DNA of 64,000 nt from Paenibacillus harenae DSM 16969 (lineage in GTDB: Bacteria; Bacillota; Bacilli; Paenibacillales; Paenibacillaceae). The translations under genes and the position numbers were made by a program. Below are positions 1-8,220 of this stretch, in pieces (position 1 is the stretch's first letter; every line of letters begins with the position of its first letter). A model generated the notes under the pieces. That model did not search any database, was not told the DNA's origin, and was given only the letters and a program-made list of their open reading frames with translations. The DNA lies in NCBI RefSeq assembly GCF_000422465.1, contig NZ_AULV01000016.1:1-64000 (forward strand), given 5' to 3'.

Positions 1-1
1 A

Positions 2-1417
2 ATGGAAGCGGAAACTGCGACCAGGCTGGGATTCGCTTCTGTCTACAATGACTCCTCAGCGTCAGGCGGTCAAGCGGTTGAGTATCTTCATGTGAACGGC
101 AATGGCATTCAGTTCAACAATGTTCCTGCTGCAACCAGCCTTACTGTGAGATATGCTGCCACTAACTCGGGTACATATAGTATGTACGTGAATGGGGTTA
201 AGACAAAGACCATCAACATCACCGGGAATGGCACTTGGAATGGTGCCTACACTTTCGTGACCGTGCCGGTCAATATCCCTGCAGGCGCGACATTGAAGCT
301 CCAATATGATGCCGGAGATACGGGCTGGAATGTAGACTATATTATATTGGAGCAGGGTGATCAATTGTTTAGAGCAGATAAGGACTTCGTAAAGCCGATC
401 GGCAGGACCGTTTTCTATAATGACACGCTTTGGTTGGCGTTGTCCGGCAGTGGGGCGGAGTTCAAGTTTAGAGGCACGAAGGCTCAAATTACGATGAAAG
501 GCGACCAGGTTGCGTTAGGGCAGACCGATTATGCAAGGATCGGCATTTATGTTAACGGAGTACGAGTCGTAGACGATTTATTAAAACAGTCTCAGAAGAC
601 TTACACCGTATTTGAAAGTGCTACACAACAGGATGTCGTCATTAAGGTCGTCAAACTGTCGGAGGCGATCAGATCTACCGCAGGAATTCAGGAGATTCGC
701 GTTAATGCTGTGAATGGGATTCAACCGACGCAGAGTTCGGCTCGGAAGATCGAGATCATCGGCGATTCGATCACGGCCGGCTACGGTGTAGATGATGAGG
801 TGAAGGAGCACGGATTTTCCACTGCGACAGAAGATGTGACCAAAACCTATGCCTATAAAACGGCAGCTGCGCTCCAGGCCGACTACAGCATGGTTGCCTA
901 CAGCGGTCATGGCATCGTCTCTGGCTATACCGGTAACGGTGAGAAGAACGTCTCGCTGCTGGTTCCGAATAATTATGACATCATTGCCAGATCTTCCGGT
1001 CGTATAGACGGGAATCTGGATGTCAACTCCTCACCATGGGACTTTAACAAATTCGTACCTGATCTGATTGTCATCAATCTCGGGACGAACGACTATTCGT
1101 ATACGAAGGATGATCCGGTGAAGCAGGCTGAGTACAGAGATGCCTATGTGGAATTTCTGAAGCAGGTTCGATCGCGTAACGCGAATGCGCATTTGATGTG
1201 CACCTTGGGCATAATGGGGGATAGTCTTTTTCCGATGGTGGAGCAAGCAGTCGCAGCTTATTCGAATGAAACAGGCGATACTAATATTTCGGCTATGAAG
1301 TTTGACGTTCAATCGGCGGCAGACGGCTTCGCTGCAGATTGGCATCCGACGGAGGCAACCAATACCAAAGCCGCAGCCAAGCTGATTGCTAATATTAAAG
1401 CGGTGATGAATTGGTAG
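2..1417 (+). CDS. CBM-linked SGNH acetyl esterase, CE2 type (5' end cut by window)
   Basis: This gene probably deacetylates plant polysaccharide outside the cell. The visible part has three regions. A carbohydrate-binding beta-sandwich of CBM35/CBM6 type covers residues 1-118; it opens with the EAE motif usual at the start of such a module. A jelly-roll segment as in CE2 esterases follows at about 120-240. An SGNH hydrolase domain covers about 250-471, with the nucleophile block GDSIT (Ser256), a GTND block (residues 361-364) and the DWH catalytic pair (Asp446, His448). The ATG at position 2 falls inside the first domain, so the true start with a signal peptide is almost certainly upstream of the window. 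Xyloglucan or xylan acetyl groups are likely targets, given the neighbouring hemicellulases; this is inference. It is followed by a terminator at 1527. Confidence 0.8.
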   Translation: MEAETATRLGFASVYNDSSASGGQAVEYLHVNGNGIQFNNVPAATSLTVRYAATNSGTYSMYVNGVKTKTINITGNGTWNGAYTFVTVPVNIPAGATLKLQYDAGDTGWNVDYIILEQGDQLFRADKDFVKPIGRTVFYNDTLWLALSGSGAEFKFRGTKAQITMKGDQVALGQTDYARIGIYVNGVRVVDDLLKQSQKTYTVFESATQQDVVIKVVKLSEAIRSTAGIQEIRVNAVNGIQPTQSSARKIEIIGDSITAGYGVDDEVKEHGFSTATEDVTKTYAYKTAAALQADYSMVAYSGHGIVSGYTGNGEKNVSLLVPNNYDIIARSSGRIDGNLDVNSSPWDFNKFVPDLIVINLGTNDYSYTKDDPVKQAEYRDAYVEFLKQVRSRNANAHLMCTLGIMGDSLFPMVEQAVAAYSNETGDTNISAMKFDVQSAADGFAADWHPTEATNTKAAAKLIANIKAVMNW

Positions 1418-1526
1418 GTTCGGCTTTGTTGATACCGTAAGACAAAGCGGAGGATACAATAACGCTAGATGGCTGCTCATTTCCGGATGGAATACGAACA
1501 TTGATAATACGGCAGGTAATTACGGC

Positions 1527-1580
1527 AAAAAAACGCGCAAGCGATCCGAGAATAGTACTCGGTTCTCTTGTGCGTTTTTT
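1527..1580. terminator. Bidirectional-looking rho-independent terminator
   Basis: The arms AAAAAACGCGCAAG and CTTGTGCGTTTTTT pair around a central GAG/CTC inner stem and are flanked by A and T runs, so the hairpin could stop transcription from either side. It lies 110 bp after the esterase stop. Confidence 0.8.
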
Positions 1581-1766
1581 GCATGCGTATGGCGTAAATC
1601 CAACAATTTCCTGCAACTGATCCAGAACACTTGACTCAAGCATGACGAGATTTTTATTCCGCCTTGATGGGGTTATGACTAAATAATGCTATACCCATGG
1701 CTATAAAATGAAGGCTTGCATTCTTTTTTTACAATATGATTTTAAAGAAGCAAGGAGGGACATTAT

Positions 1767-1799
1767 ATGAATTTATTTCGTCCCATGCGCGATACATGA
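1767..1799 (+). CDS. Possible 10-residue leader peptide
   Basis: An ATG sits seven bases after a strong ribosome binding site (AAGGAGGG at 1752-1759) and opens a frame of ten codons followed by TGA. It ends just before the hairpin at 1811-1844. The position in the leader of a transport operon suggests a regulatory upstream reading frame, but such a short frame could be the broken start of an older gene. No homology can be judged at this length. Confidence 0.25.
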   Translation: MNLFRPMRDT

Positions 1800-1810
1800 T
1801 GAATTTGATA

Positions 1811-1844
1811 CCGCTTTCAACTAAATATTGTGGAGTTGAAGCGG
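1811..1844 (+). promoter_or_regulatory. Leader hairpin upstream of binding-protein operon
   Basis: CCGCTTTCAACT (1811-1822) pairs with AGTTGAAGCGG (1834-1844) with one bulged T. No T-run follows, so it is not a simple terminator. It sits immediately before an orphan AGGAGGTG sequence, so it may be an mRNA-stability or attenuation element. Confidence 0.4.
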
Positions 1845-1930
1845 GCAGGAGGTGAAAAGCGCGGAAAGAATAGCAGCACAAGCTAAAACGGCGTAGTTTT
1901 CAAGAAAGGCGGTTCTTTCACTAACACTGC

Positions 1931-1945
1931 ATGAAAGCGACAGCG
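1931..1945 (+). promoter_or_regulatory. Weak cre-like sequence
   Basis: ATGAAAGCGACAGCG matches 13 of 15 positions of the relaxed CcpA consensus WTGNAANCGNWNNCW. It lies 30 bp before the binding-protein start. Two mismatches make it a weak candidate. Confidence 0.25.
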
Positions 1946-1974
1946 GTTACATTACAATTAATGGGGGATGAAAA

Positions 1975-3372
1975 ATGAATAACAAAAAACTGGTTATGTT
2001 GCTTGTTAGTCTGATGTTGATATTTACTTTAGCCGCTTGCAGCAGCGGAGGCAACAGCGTGAACAATCCAGGAAGCACCAATACTGCTCCCGATAAGGCA
2101 TCAAACGATCCGGCGGCGTCGAATGCTTCCGGGGAGACGAATAACGCTGCAGAAGGCTCGGGAGATTCCAAGAAAACGCCGGAGATGGATTTCGATATGG
2201 GCGGCAGAACAATCAAGATTGTAAACTTCTGGAGCTTGGAAATCCCTGAAGATAACCCTGATAATATCCAAAGGAAAAAGAATCTGGAATCTCTAATGAA
2301 GAAACATAATTTCAAGGTTGAATACGTTGTCATCGATGGCGCGGAGTACCAGAACAAGGTTACGGCATCGTTACTTGCCGGCGAACCGGTAGGCGATTTC
2401 ATTGCCGTAAGCAAATCGTACACCATTCCAACGCTGGCAAGTCAAGATCTGTTGTGGCCGATTGACGAATACACCAAAAATGACAAAGTATTCAATCCGG
2501 AAGTAACGAATAAGGTTATGCAGTATAACGGGAGAGGGTACGGTTTTGGCGGGCCTACAATGGGAGCGACTGGTTTCTTCTACAACCGCACGTTGATAAA
2601 CAATCTCGGCATGAAACCGCTTCAAGAATATGTTGATGAAGATAACTGGAATTGGGAAACGTTCGTACAAGTGATCAAAGAGGCTAATAAAGATACGAAT
2701 AACGATGGAAAACTTGATACATGGGGATTGGCAAGTGGCGGGGTTTTGGATTCAGCGCTTGCCTCCAACGAGACAAGCTTGACGAAGAGGGATAAGCAGA
2801 ACCTGGATGATCCTAGAACCGTCGAAGTTTTGAATTTCATATCCAAACTGTATACCGAAAAACTCGTCAGACCTTCAGAGGGCGGCGATTGGACGGAGCC
2901 AAGTCAATTTTTCCGTCAAGGCAACACATTGTTGTATTCATCTGGAAATTATGAAGCGGGTGCTTTGAAGAACGACATGAAGGACTTCGAAATCGGCTTT
3001 ATTCCTTTCCCTAAAGGACCGAATGGAACTTCCTACTATACACCAGATACCAATCCAGGGGCAATGGTAATTCCGAAGGCAGTAAAGAATCCGGAGCAGC
3101 TCATGTATATCTGGGAGAAAATTGAAACATACGATTCGGTTTACGACTATCCTGGTCAGGACTGGTACGAGTCATTATTTGACAACGAAAATGATATCAA
3201 CAATGTTGTATTAGCGAGTAAACGGTTTAGTTTTGACAGTCTAAGCACCTACCCAAGTATGCCATATTATGCGTTTGCTGATGAGATTAGCAAAGGCCAA
3301 TCCGTATCCACGGTCATCGAGACGTATAAAACGCCTTTCCAGGCGGCGATCGATGAAGTCTATAAGAAATAA
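1975..3372 (+). CDS. Extracellular solute-binding lipoprotein, family 1 type
   Basis: This is the substrate receptor of an ABC carbohydrate importer, anchored on the outer face of the membrane. The N-terminus is a lipoprotein signal peptide with lipobox LAAC (lipid-modified Cys22), then a low-complexity Asn/Ser/Gly/Ala linker to about residue 65, then a periplasmic-binding fold of about 400 residues. The ATG at 1975 has a GGGGGA ribosome binding site six bases upstream. It opens the operon that runs to 14745; the next gene (3456) is a second, membrane-anchored binding protein. The ligand cannot be read from sequence; an oligosaccharide is likely from the surrounding glycoside hydrolases. Confidence 0.85.
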   Translation: MNNKKLVMLLVSLMLIFTLAACSSGGNSVNNPGSTNTAPDKASNDPAASNASGETNNAAEGSGDSKKTPEMDFDMGGRTIKIVNFWSLEIPEDNPDNIQRKKNLESLMKKHNFKVEYVVIDGAEYQNKVTASLLAGEPVGDFIAVSKSYTIPTLASQDLLWPIDEYTKNDKVFNPEVTNKVMQYNGRGYGFGGPTMGATGFFYNRTLINNLGMKPLQEYVDEDNWNWETFVQVIKEANKDTNNDGKLDTWGLASGGVLDSALASNETSLTKRDKQNLDDPRTVEVLNFISKLYTEKLVRPSEGGDWTEPSQFFRQGNTLLYSSGNYEAGALKNDMKDFEIGFIPFPKGPNGTSYYTPDTNPGAMVIPKAVKNPEQLMYIWEKIETYDSVYDYPGQDWYESLFDNENDINNVVLASKRFSFDSLSTYPSMPYYAFADEISKGQSVSTVIETYKTPFQAAIDEVYKK

Positions 3373-3455
3373 CGATTGAAGTGATCAAACAGTCCGCACC
3401 CAATATAATAATGTGGACTGTTTGAATTTCACTCTTGCCGCGGGGGGGAGCAGAA

Positions 3456-6353
3456 TTGAGCGTCAGACGCCAGAAATTAGTGAAATGGATCTTTATTTGT
3501 TTTGTTTTAGGTTTGTCCATATGGGCGATCTACTCATCAAGTCAAAAAGGCAACGGCGATGTTCAGGCTCTTAGCGATTTTGCAGCGGTAATGGATTCTG
3601 ATGCAAATGACGGATATGACGCCTATATGAAACGCTACTCGAACGCAGACAGACCGACGGCGGAGATTCGAATCGAAGGCGAACAATATGCTGCACTCGA
3701 AGGGGACGGCTTTGAGCTTGCGGATGGATTTCAAGGCCTGGAGGGTCAAGCTGTGTTGACGCCCGAGTCGGGCACAATTAGTTGGAAGGTCCAGGTTGAT
3801 CAACCGGGGCTGTACAATATTCGAATTCATTATTTTCCTATTCAGGGGAAAAGCTCAGCTATCGAGAGGGAGTTGGCGATCAATCAGGAAGTGCCTTTTA
3901 AAGACGCCGAAATCTTATTGTTCGATCGATATTGGAGCAATCGCGAAGACGAAATCGAGCGGGACAATCGCGGCAACGATTTGCGCCCGAGGCAAATAGA
4001 GAAGCCGGCTTGGCAAATCGCGTCCTTGGAGGACAGAGAAGGTTACCATGACGAGCCCTATTTGTTTTATTTTGACGAAGGGGTTCAGACCGTTTCTTTG
4101 ACTTCCTTAAGGGAACCGATGGCTATCGACTATATCGAGTTGTACCAGGAGCCGGAGACAAAATCCTATGAAGAACGGAAAGCCGAATACGATGCCGAAG
4201 GGGCTGCGGCCGCCGAAGGTCAATTCATAGTGATTCAGGCTGAGGATGCGACCCTAAAATCTTCTCCAACGCTTTATCCGCTTTCCGATCGGTCAAGCCC
4301 TGCGGTCACGCCGTACAGCGCTTCGAAAATTCGGGTCAACGCGATTGGTGGCCTCAACTGGAAGCTGCCGGGGCAGTGGATTGAATGGGAATTCGAAGTG
4401 GAAGAGGATGGGTTGTACCAGATTGCGCTGAAGCGCAAACAGGATCAGTTGCGTGGCGTCTATGCGACGCGCAGCATCATGATCGACGGCAAATATCCAT
4501 TCCAGGAAATGAAGAGGACGCAATTCGCCTTCAATATGGAATGGCAGACGGATGTGCTGGGAGGGGAAGAGCCGTACCTGTTCCATCTGACGAAAGGAAA
4601 GCATCGCATTCGTATGACGGTTTCACTCGGCGAGCTCGCTCCGCTCATTGAGACGATCGAGTCGAGCGTGCTGAAGCTTAACGAGATGTATCGAAAAATT
4701 TTGTTAATTACCTCGAATACGCCGGACCCAAACCGCGATTATCAATTGGAGAAGCGGATTCCCGGCATGATCGATGTTTTCCGGGAACAAGCTGGCAATA
4801 TCCAGGCTGTGGCGGATTATCTCGAACAATCGACAGGGGAGAGAAGCGATAAAGTCGCTGTTCTTCATACGATGGTAAGGCAGTTGAACGAAATGGCGGA
4901 GAAGCCGGAAACGATCGCGAACCGTCTGAACTCCTTCAAGGTGAATGTCGGCGGTCTTGGCACGTGGATTCTGAATGTGCGCGAACAGCCGCTTACATTG
5001 GATTATCTGATCGTCGCGTCTCCGGACAGCAAGCTCCCGAGAGCGAAAGCGACTATGCTTGAGAAGGTCAAGCACGAGTTAGGCGCTTACGTCGCCTCTT
5101 ATACCGAAGACTACGATAGTATCGGAAGCACGGAAGAAAGCGGGCGTTTCGTCACGGTTTGGGTAACGACGGGAAGGGACCAGGCGCAAGTGTTGAAAGC
5201 GTTGATTGACGACACGTTTACGCCCGATACAAACATATCGGTAAATTTAAGGCTTGTTCCGGGCGGTATCCTGCTTCCGGCGGTACTGGCAGGTGAAGGA
5301 CCGGATATTGCCCTGCAGGCCGGCGAGGATCTCCCTGTTAATTATGCGATGAGGAAAGCCGCAGCCGATTTGACTGCTTTCCCGGATTTCGAGGAAGTCG
5401 CCGCAAGGTTCCGCGAAAGCGCAATAACTCCTTACAGATATGACGAAGGCGTATATGCGCTGCCGGAGCAGCAGACCTTCCCGATGCTGTTCTATCGCAA
5501 GGATATTCTCAAGGAGCTGGAGTTGGAGCCACCGAAGACATGGCAAGATGTGTATAACATGATTTCGGTGCTGCAGAAGCATAACATGGAATTTTATTTG
5601 CCGATCGAATCGGCTGCGAACAATGCGACTCTGGTTCCGAATGCGGCGTTCGCTATGCTGCTCTACCAGAACGGCGGCCAGTTCTATCGGGACAATGACA
5701 TGAAGAGCGCACTCGACTCCGAGATTTCCATGCAGGTTTTCAAGCGCTGGACGCAATTTTATACGAACTACAAATTTCCGTTGCAAGCGGATTTCGCTAA
5801 TCGGTTCCGGACTGGAGAGATGCCAATCGGCATTGCCGATTATACAACGTACAATTTGCTAACGGTTCTTGCGCCGGAGATCAAAGGGTTGTGGGACTTT
5901 ACCGTCGTACCCGGCACCGAGCGCAAGGACGGCTCCGTAAGTCATGAGGTCGCCAGCCATACGACCGCGGTCATGATGCTGGATAATGCCGACGACAAGG
6001 ACGCGGCGTGGTCATTCATGAAGTGGTGGACAGACAAGGATACCCAAATCGCTTACGGACGAGAGCTGGAAGGGTTGCTCGGCGAGGCTGCGCGATATCC
6101 GACAGCCAACATCGAAGCGTTGGAGCAGCTGCCATGGCCGGTCAAGGATTTCAACAATCTTGAACGCCAATGGCATTGGGTAAGGGGCATCCCTCAAGTG
6201 CCGGGCGGGTATTTCACCGGCAGGCATCTGGATAACGCCTTCCGGCGCGTCGTGAACCAGAGCGAGAATCCGCGCGAAGCCCTATCGGATTATATATTGT
6301 ACATGAATGATGAAATCGCACTCAAGCGGCAGGAATTCAATCTGCAGAATTAG
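3456..6353 (+). CDS. Membrane-anchored solute-binding protein with two CBM-like domains
   Basis: This large protein (965 residues) combines polysaccharide binding with an importer receptor fold. One N-terminal membrane segment (about residues 10-27, no lipobox) anchors it. Two galactose-binding-like beta-sandwich domains follow, at about 66-231 and 258-398, each opening with an EGEQY or QAEDA motif typical of CBM6/35-type modules. After a partly helical linker, about residues 565-950 resemble a family 1 extracellular solute-binding protein (motifs GPDIALQ, ALPEQQTFPMLFYRKD, PKTWQDV). I chose the TTG at 3456 because GGGGGGAG lies five bases upstream; an in-frame TTG at 3435 has no such site. 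It is followed 17 bp later by a permease pair. The fusion probably presents polymer-bound oligosaccharides to the importer; that role is inferred. Confidence 0.75.
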   Translation: MSVRRQKLVKWIFICFVLGLSIWAIYSSSQKGNGDVQALSDFAAVMDSDANDGYDAYMKRYSNADRPTAEIRIEGEQYAALEGDGFELADGFQGLEGQAVLTPESGTISWKVQVDQPGLYNIRIHYFPIQGKSSAIERELAINQEVPFKDAEILLFDRYWSNREDEIERDNRGNDLRPRQIEKPAWQIASLEDREGYHDEPYLFYFDEGVQTVSLTSLREPMAIDYIELYQEPETKSYEERKAEYDAEGAAAAEGQFIVIQAEDATLKSSPTLYPLSDRSSPAVTPYSASKIRVNAIGGLNWKLPGQWIEWEFEVEEDGLYQIALKRKQDQLRGVYATRSIMIDGKYPFQEMKRTQFAFNMEWQTDVLGGEEPYLFHLTKGKHRIRMTVSLGELAPLIETIESSVLKLNEMYRKILLITSNTPDPNRDYQLEKRIPGMIDVFREQAGNIQAVADYLEQSTGERSDKVAVLHTMVRQLNEMAEKPETIANRLNSFKVNVGGLGTWILNVREQPLTLDYLIVASPDSKLPRAKATMLEKVKHELGAYVASYTEDYDSIGSTEESGRFVTVWVTTGRDQAQVLKALIDDTFTPDTNISVNLRLVPGGILLPAVLAGEGPDIALQAGEDLPVNYAMRKAAADLTAFPDFEEVAARFRESAITPYRYDEGVYALPEQQTFPMLFYRKDILKELELEPPKTWQDVYNMISVLQKHNMEFYLPIESAANNATLVPNAAFAMLLYQNGGQFYRDNDMKSALDSEISMQVFKRWTQFYTNYKFPLQADFANRFRTGEMPIGIADYTTYNLLTVLAPEIKGLWDFTVVPGTERKDGSVSHEVASHTTAVMMLDNADDKDAAWSFMKWWTDKDTQIAYGRELEGLLGEAARYPTANIEALEQLPWPVKDFNNLERQWHWVRGIPQVPGGYFTGRHLDNAFRRVVNQSENPREALSDYILYMNDEIALKRQEFNLQN

Positions 6354-6370
6354 TTAGGGGGTGGAAGCCG

Positions 6371-7327
6371 ATGCAAGCAGAAGCAAACCGTCATGCCGCG
6401 TCGAGCCTCATCCAGGCAAAGAAGCCGTCACGACTCGCCAATGTTGCCCGAGAGCTTCGAAAAAACAAGCACTACTACTTGCTGATGAGTCCGTACATGT
6501 TGATCTTCTTCACTTTTACGGTCATTCCAGTCGTCATCTCGCTGGCACTCAGTTTCTTTTATTTTAACATGCTGGAGTTTCCGAGATTCGTAGGCTGGCA
6601 GAATTATTCCCGATTGTTCCTGGGCGACGATGTGTTCATGATCGCCCTGAAGAATACGTTCATGTTCGCAGTCGTGACCGGTCCAGTCAGCTATATCGCG
6701 TGTTTCCTCTTTGCCTGGATTATCAATGAATTGTCGCCCAAGGTCAGAGCGTTTATGACCCTTGTGTTTTATGCGCCGTCCATTTCGGGGAACGTTTTCT
6801 TTATTTGGCTGATCGTATTCTCTGGAGACAGCTACGGCTATTTGAACGGTTTCCTCATGAGATTCGGTTTTATTCTCGAACCGATTCAATGGCTTTCGAA
6901 CGAACAATATATTCTGCCTATTATCATCATCGTCCAGCTGTGGCTTAGCCTGGGCACCAGCTTCCTGGCCTTCATCGCCGGTCTTCAGACGATCGACCGG
7001 TCACTGATCGAAGCAGGAGCCGTAGATGGCATCAAGAACCGCTGGCAGGAGTTATGGTTCATCACGCTGCCGTCCATGCGGCCGCAGCTGATGTTCGGAG
7101 CCGTAATGCAGATAACAGGCTCGCTTGCGGTCGCCGATATATCGGTCGCACTAGCCGGATTTCCAAGCGTTAACTACGCGGGGCATACCATCGTAACGCA
7201 CTTGATGGACTTCGGCACCATCCGCTTCGAGATGGGTTACGCATCTGCTATCGCGACAGTGCTCTTCTGCATTATGATCGGCTCCAATAAGTTAACGCAA
7301 AAACTGTTGCGAAAGATAGGTGAATAG
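6371..7327 (+). CDS. ABC sugar importer permease (MalF/UgpA type)
   Basis: This is an inner-membrane channel subunit of a carbohydrate ABC importer. The 318-residue protein has a hydrophilic N-terminus of about 35 residues, about six membrane segments, and the cytoplasmic EAA coupling loop (LIEAGAVDGIKNRWQELWFI, about residues 213-232) that docks the ATPase. An AGGGGGG ribosome binding site precedes the ATG. Its partner permease starts two bases after its stop (7330). No ATPase gene lies in the operon, so a shared ATPase is expected. Confidence 0.9.
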   Translation: MQAEANRHAASSLIQAKKPSRLANVARELRKNKHYYLLMSPYMLIFFTFTVIPVVISLALSFFYFNMLEFPRFVGWQNYSRLFLGDDVFMIALKNTFMFAVVTGPVSYIACFLFAWIINELSPKVRAFMTLVFYAPSISGNVFFIWLIVFSGDSYGYLNGFLMRFGFILEPIQWLSNEQYILPIIIIVQLWLSLGTSFLAFIAGLQTIDRSLIEAGAVDGIKNRWQELWFITLPSMRPQLMFGAVMQITGSLAVADISVALAGFPSVNYAGHTIVTHLMDFGTIRFEMGYASAIATVLFCIMIGSNKLTQKLLRKIGE

Positions 7328-7329
7328 AA

Positions 7330-8205
7330 ATGGTCATGAGGGTGCTAACTGTATTCCGGACCCCCAGGCGGTTAAACCGATCCTTTGCCGTCAGTTTTTT
7401 AATGTTTGCGCTTCTTGCCGTTTTCGGCGCGTTTATGGCGCTTCCGCTCATCTATGCGGTGAGCAATGCATTCAAGCCGCTTGACGAACTGTTTATATTC
7501 CCGCCGCGGTTTCTGGTCAACAATCCGACGCTGGACAACTTCTTCGATCTGTTCGCCCTGATGGGGAACTCGTGGGTGCCGCTATCCCGTTATATCTCTA
7601 ACACCCTGTTCATCACGATCGCCGGGACGGCTGGACATATTCTGCTGGCGTCTGCGGCGGCCTATCCTCTGGCGAAATACCGATTTTGGGGATCGGGGAC
7701 TTTGTTCTCGATCGTCATTTTGTCCTTAATGTTCTCGGGACATGTGACCGCGATACCGAACTATATGGTCATGTCCTGGCTCGGCTGGGTCAACACGCAC
7801 GCCTCGGTGATCGTGCCGTCTCTCGCCTTCCCTCTCGGACTGTTCCTCATGAAGCAATTCATGGAACAGATTCCGGATGCGCTGCTGGAAGCGGCCAAAA
7901 TCGACGGAGCGAACGAATATCGGATTTATTGGAGTATCGTCATGCCGAACGTGAAGCCCGCATGGCTGACGCTTATGATATTGCAGTTCCCCGCATTATG
8001 GGGGACCGACGGAGGCAACTTCATATATAGCGAGAACCTGAAGACGCTCCATTACGCGCTTGGCATAATCTCGGCAGGCGGCATCGCCCGCGCAGGCGTT
8101 GGAGCGGCGGTCGCCCTTCTCTTGATGATCGTTCCGATTACGCTCTTTATCATCTCGCAGAGCAGCGTCATGCAGACGATGGCGACCTCCGGGATGAAAG
8201 AGTAG
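7330..8205 (+). CDS. ABC sugar importer permease (MalG/UgpE type)
   Basis: This is the second membrane subunit, partner of the protein at 6371. The 291-residue protein has six predicted membrane segments and an EAA loop (ALLEAAKIDGANEYRIYWSI, about residues 184-203). The start follows the previous stop by two bases, which suggests translational coupling. Unlike many MalG-type proteins it ends in a short TSGMKE tail rather than the G(S/A)VKG ending seen in the LplC-type permeases elsewhere in this window. Confidence 0.9.
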   Translation: MVMRVLTVFRTPRRLNRSFAVSFLMFALLAVFGAFMALPLIYAVSNAFKPLDELFIFPPRFLVNNPTLDNFFDLFALMGNSWVPLSRYISNTLFITIAGTAGHILLASAAAYPLAKYRFWGSGTLFSIVILSLMFSGHVTAIPNYMVMSWLGWVNTHASVIVPSLAFPLGLFLMKQFMEQIPDALLEAAKIDGANEYRIYWSIVMPNVKPAWLTLMILQFPALWGTDGGNFIYSENLKTLHYALGIISAGGIARAGVGAAVALLLMIVPITLFIISQSSVMQTMATSGMKE

Positions 8206-8220
8206 AAAGGATGAGACGCG

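Larger units (their letters stand above)
1418..1974. other. 557-bp intergenic leader region
   Basis: Between the esterase and the binding-protein operon lie a terminator (1527-1580), a strong ribosome binding site (AAGGAGGG, 1752-1759) in front of an 11-codon frame (1767-1799), a hairpin (1811-1844), a perfect anti-SD match AGGAGGTG at 1847-1854 that has no usable start codon after it, and a weak cre-like sequence at 1931. I could not find a convincing sigma-A promoter. The arrangement looks like an untranslated leader with regulatory structure or the remains of a deleted gene. Confidence 0.4.

Noticed and set aside
5247..5786. 179-codon minus-strand open frame
   Set aside because: It is antisense to the receptor/CBM fusion gene and shows no signal of its own.
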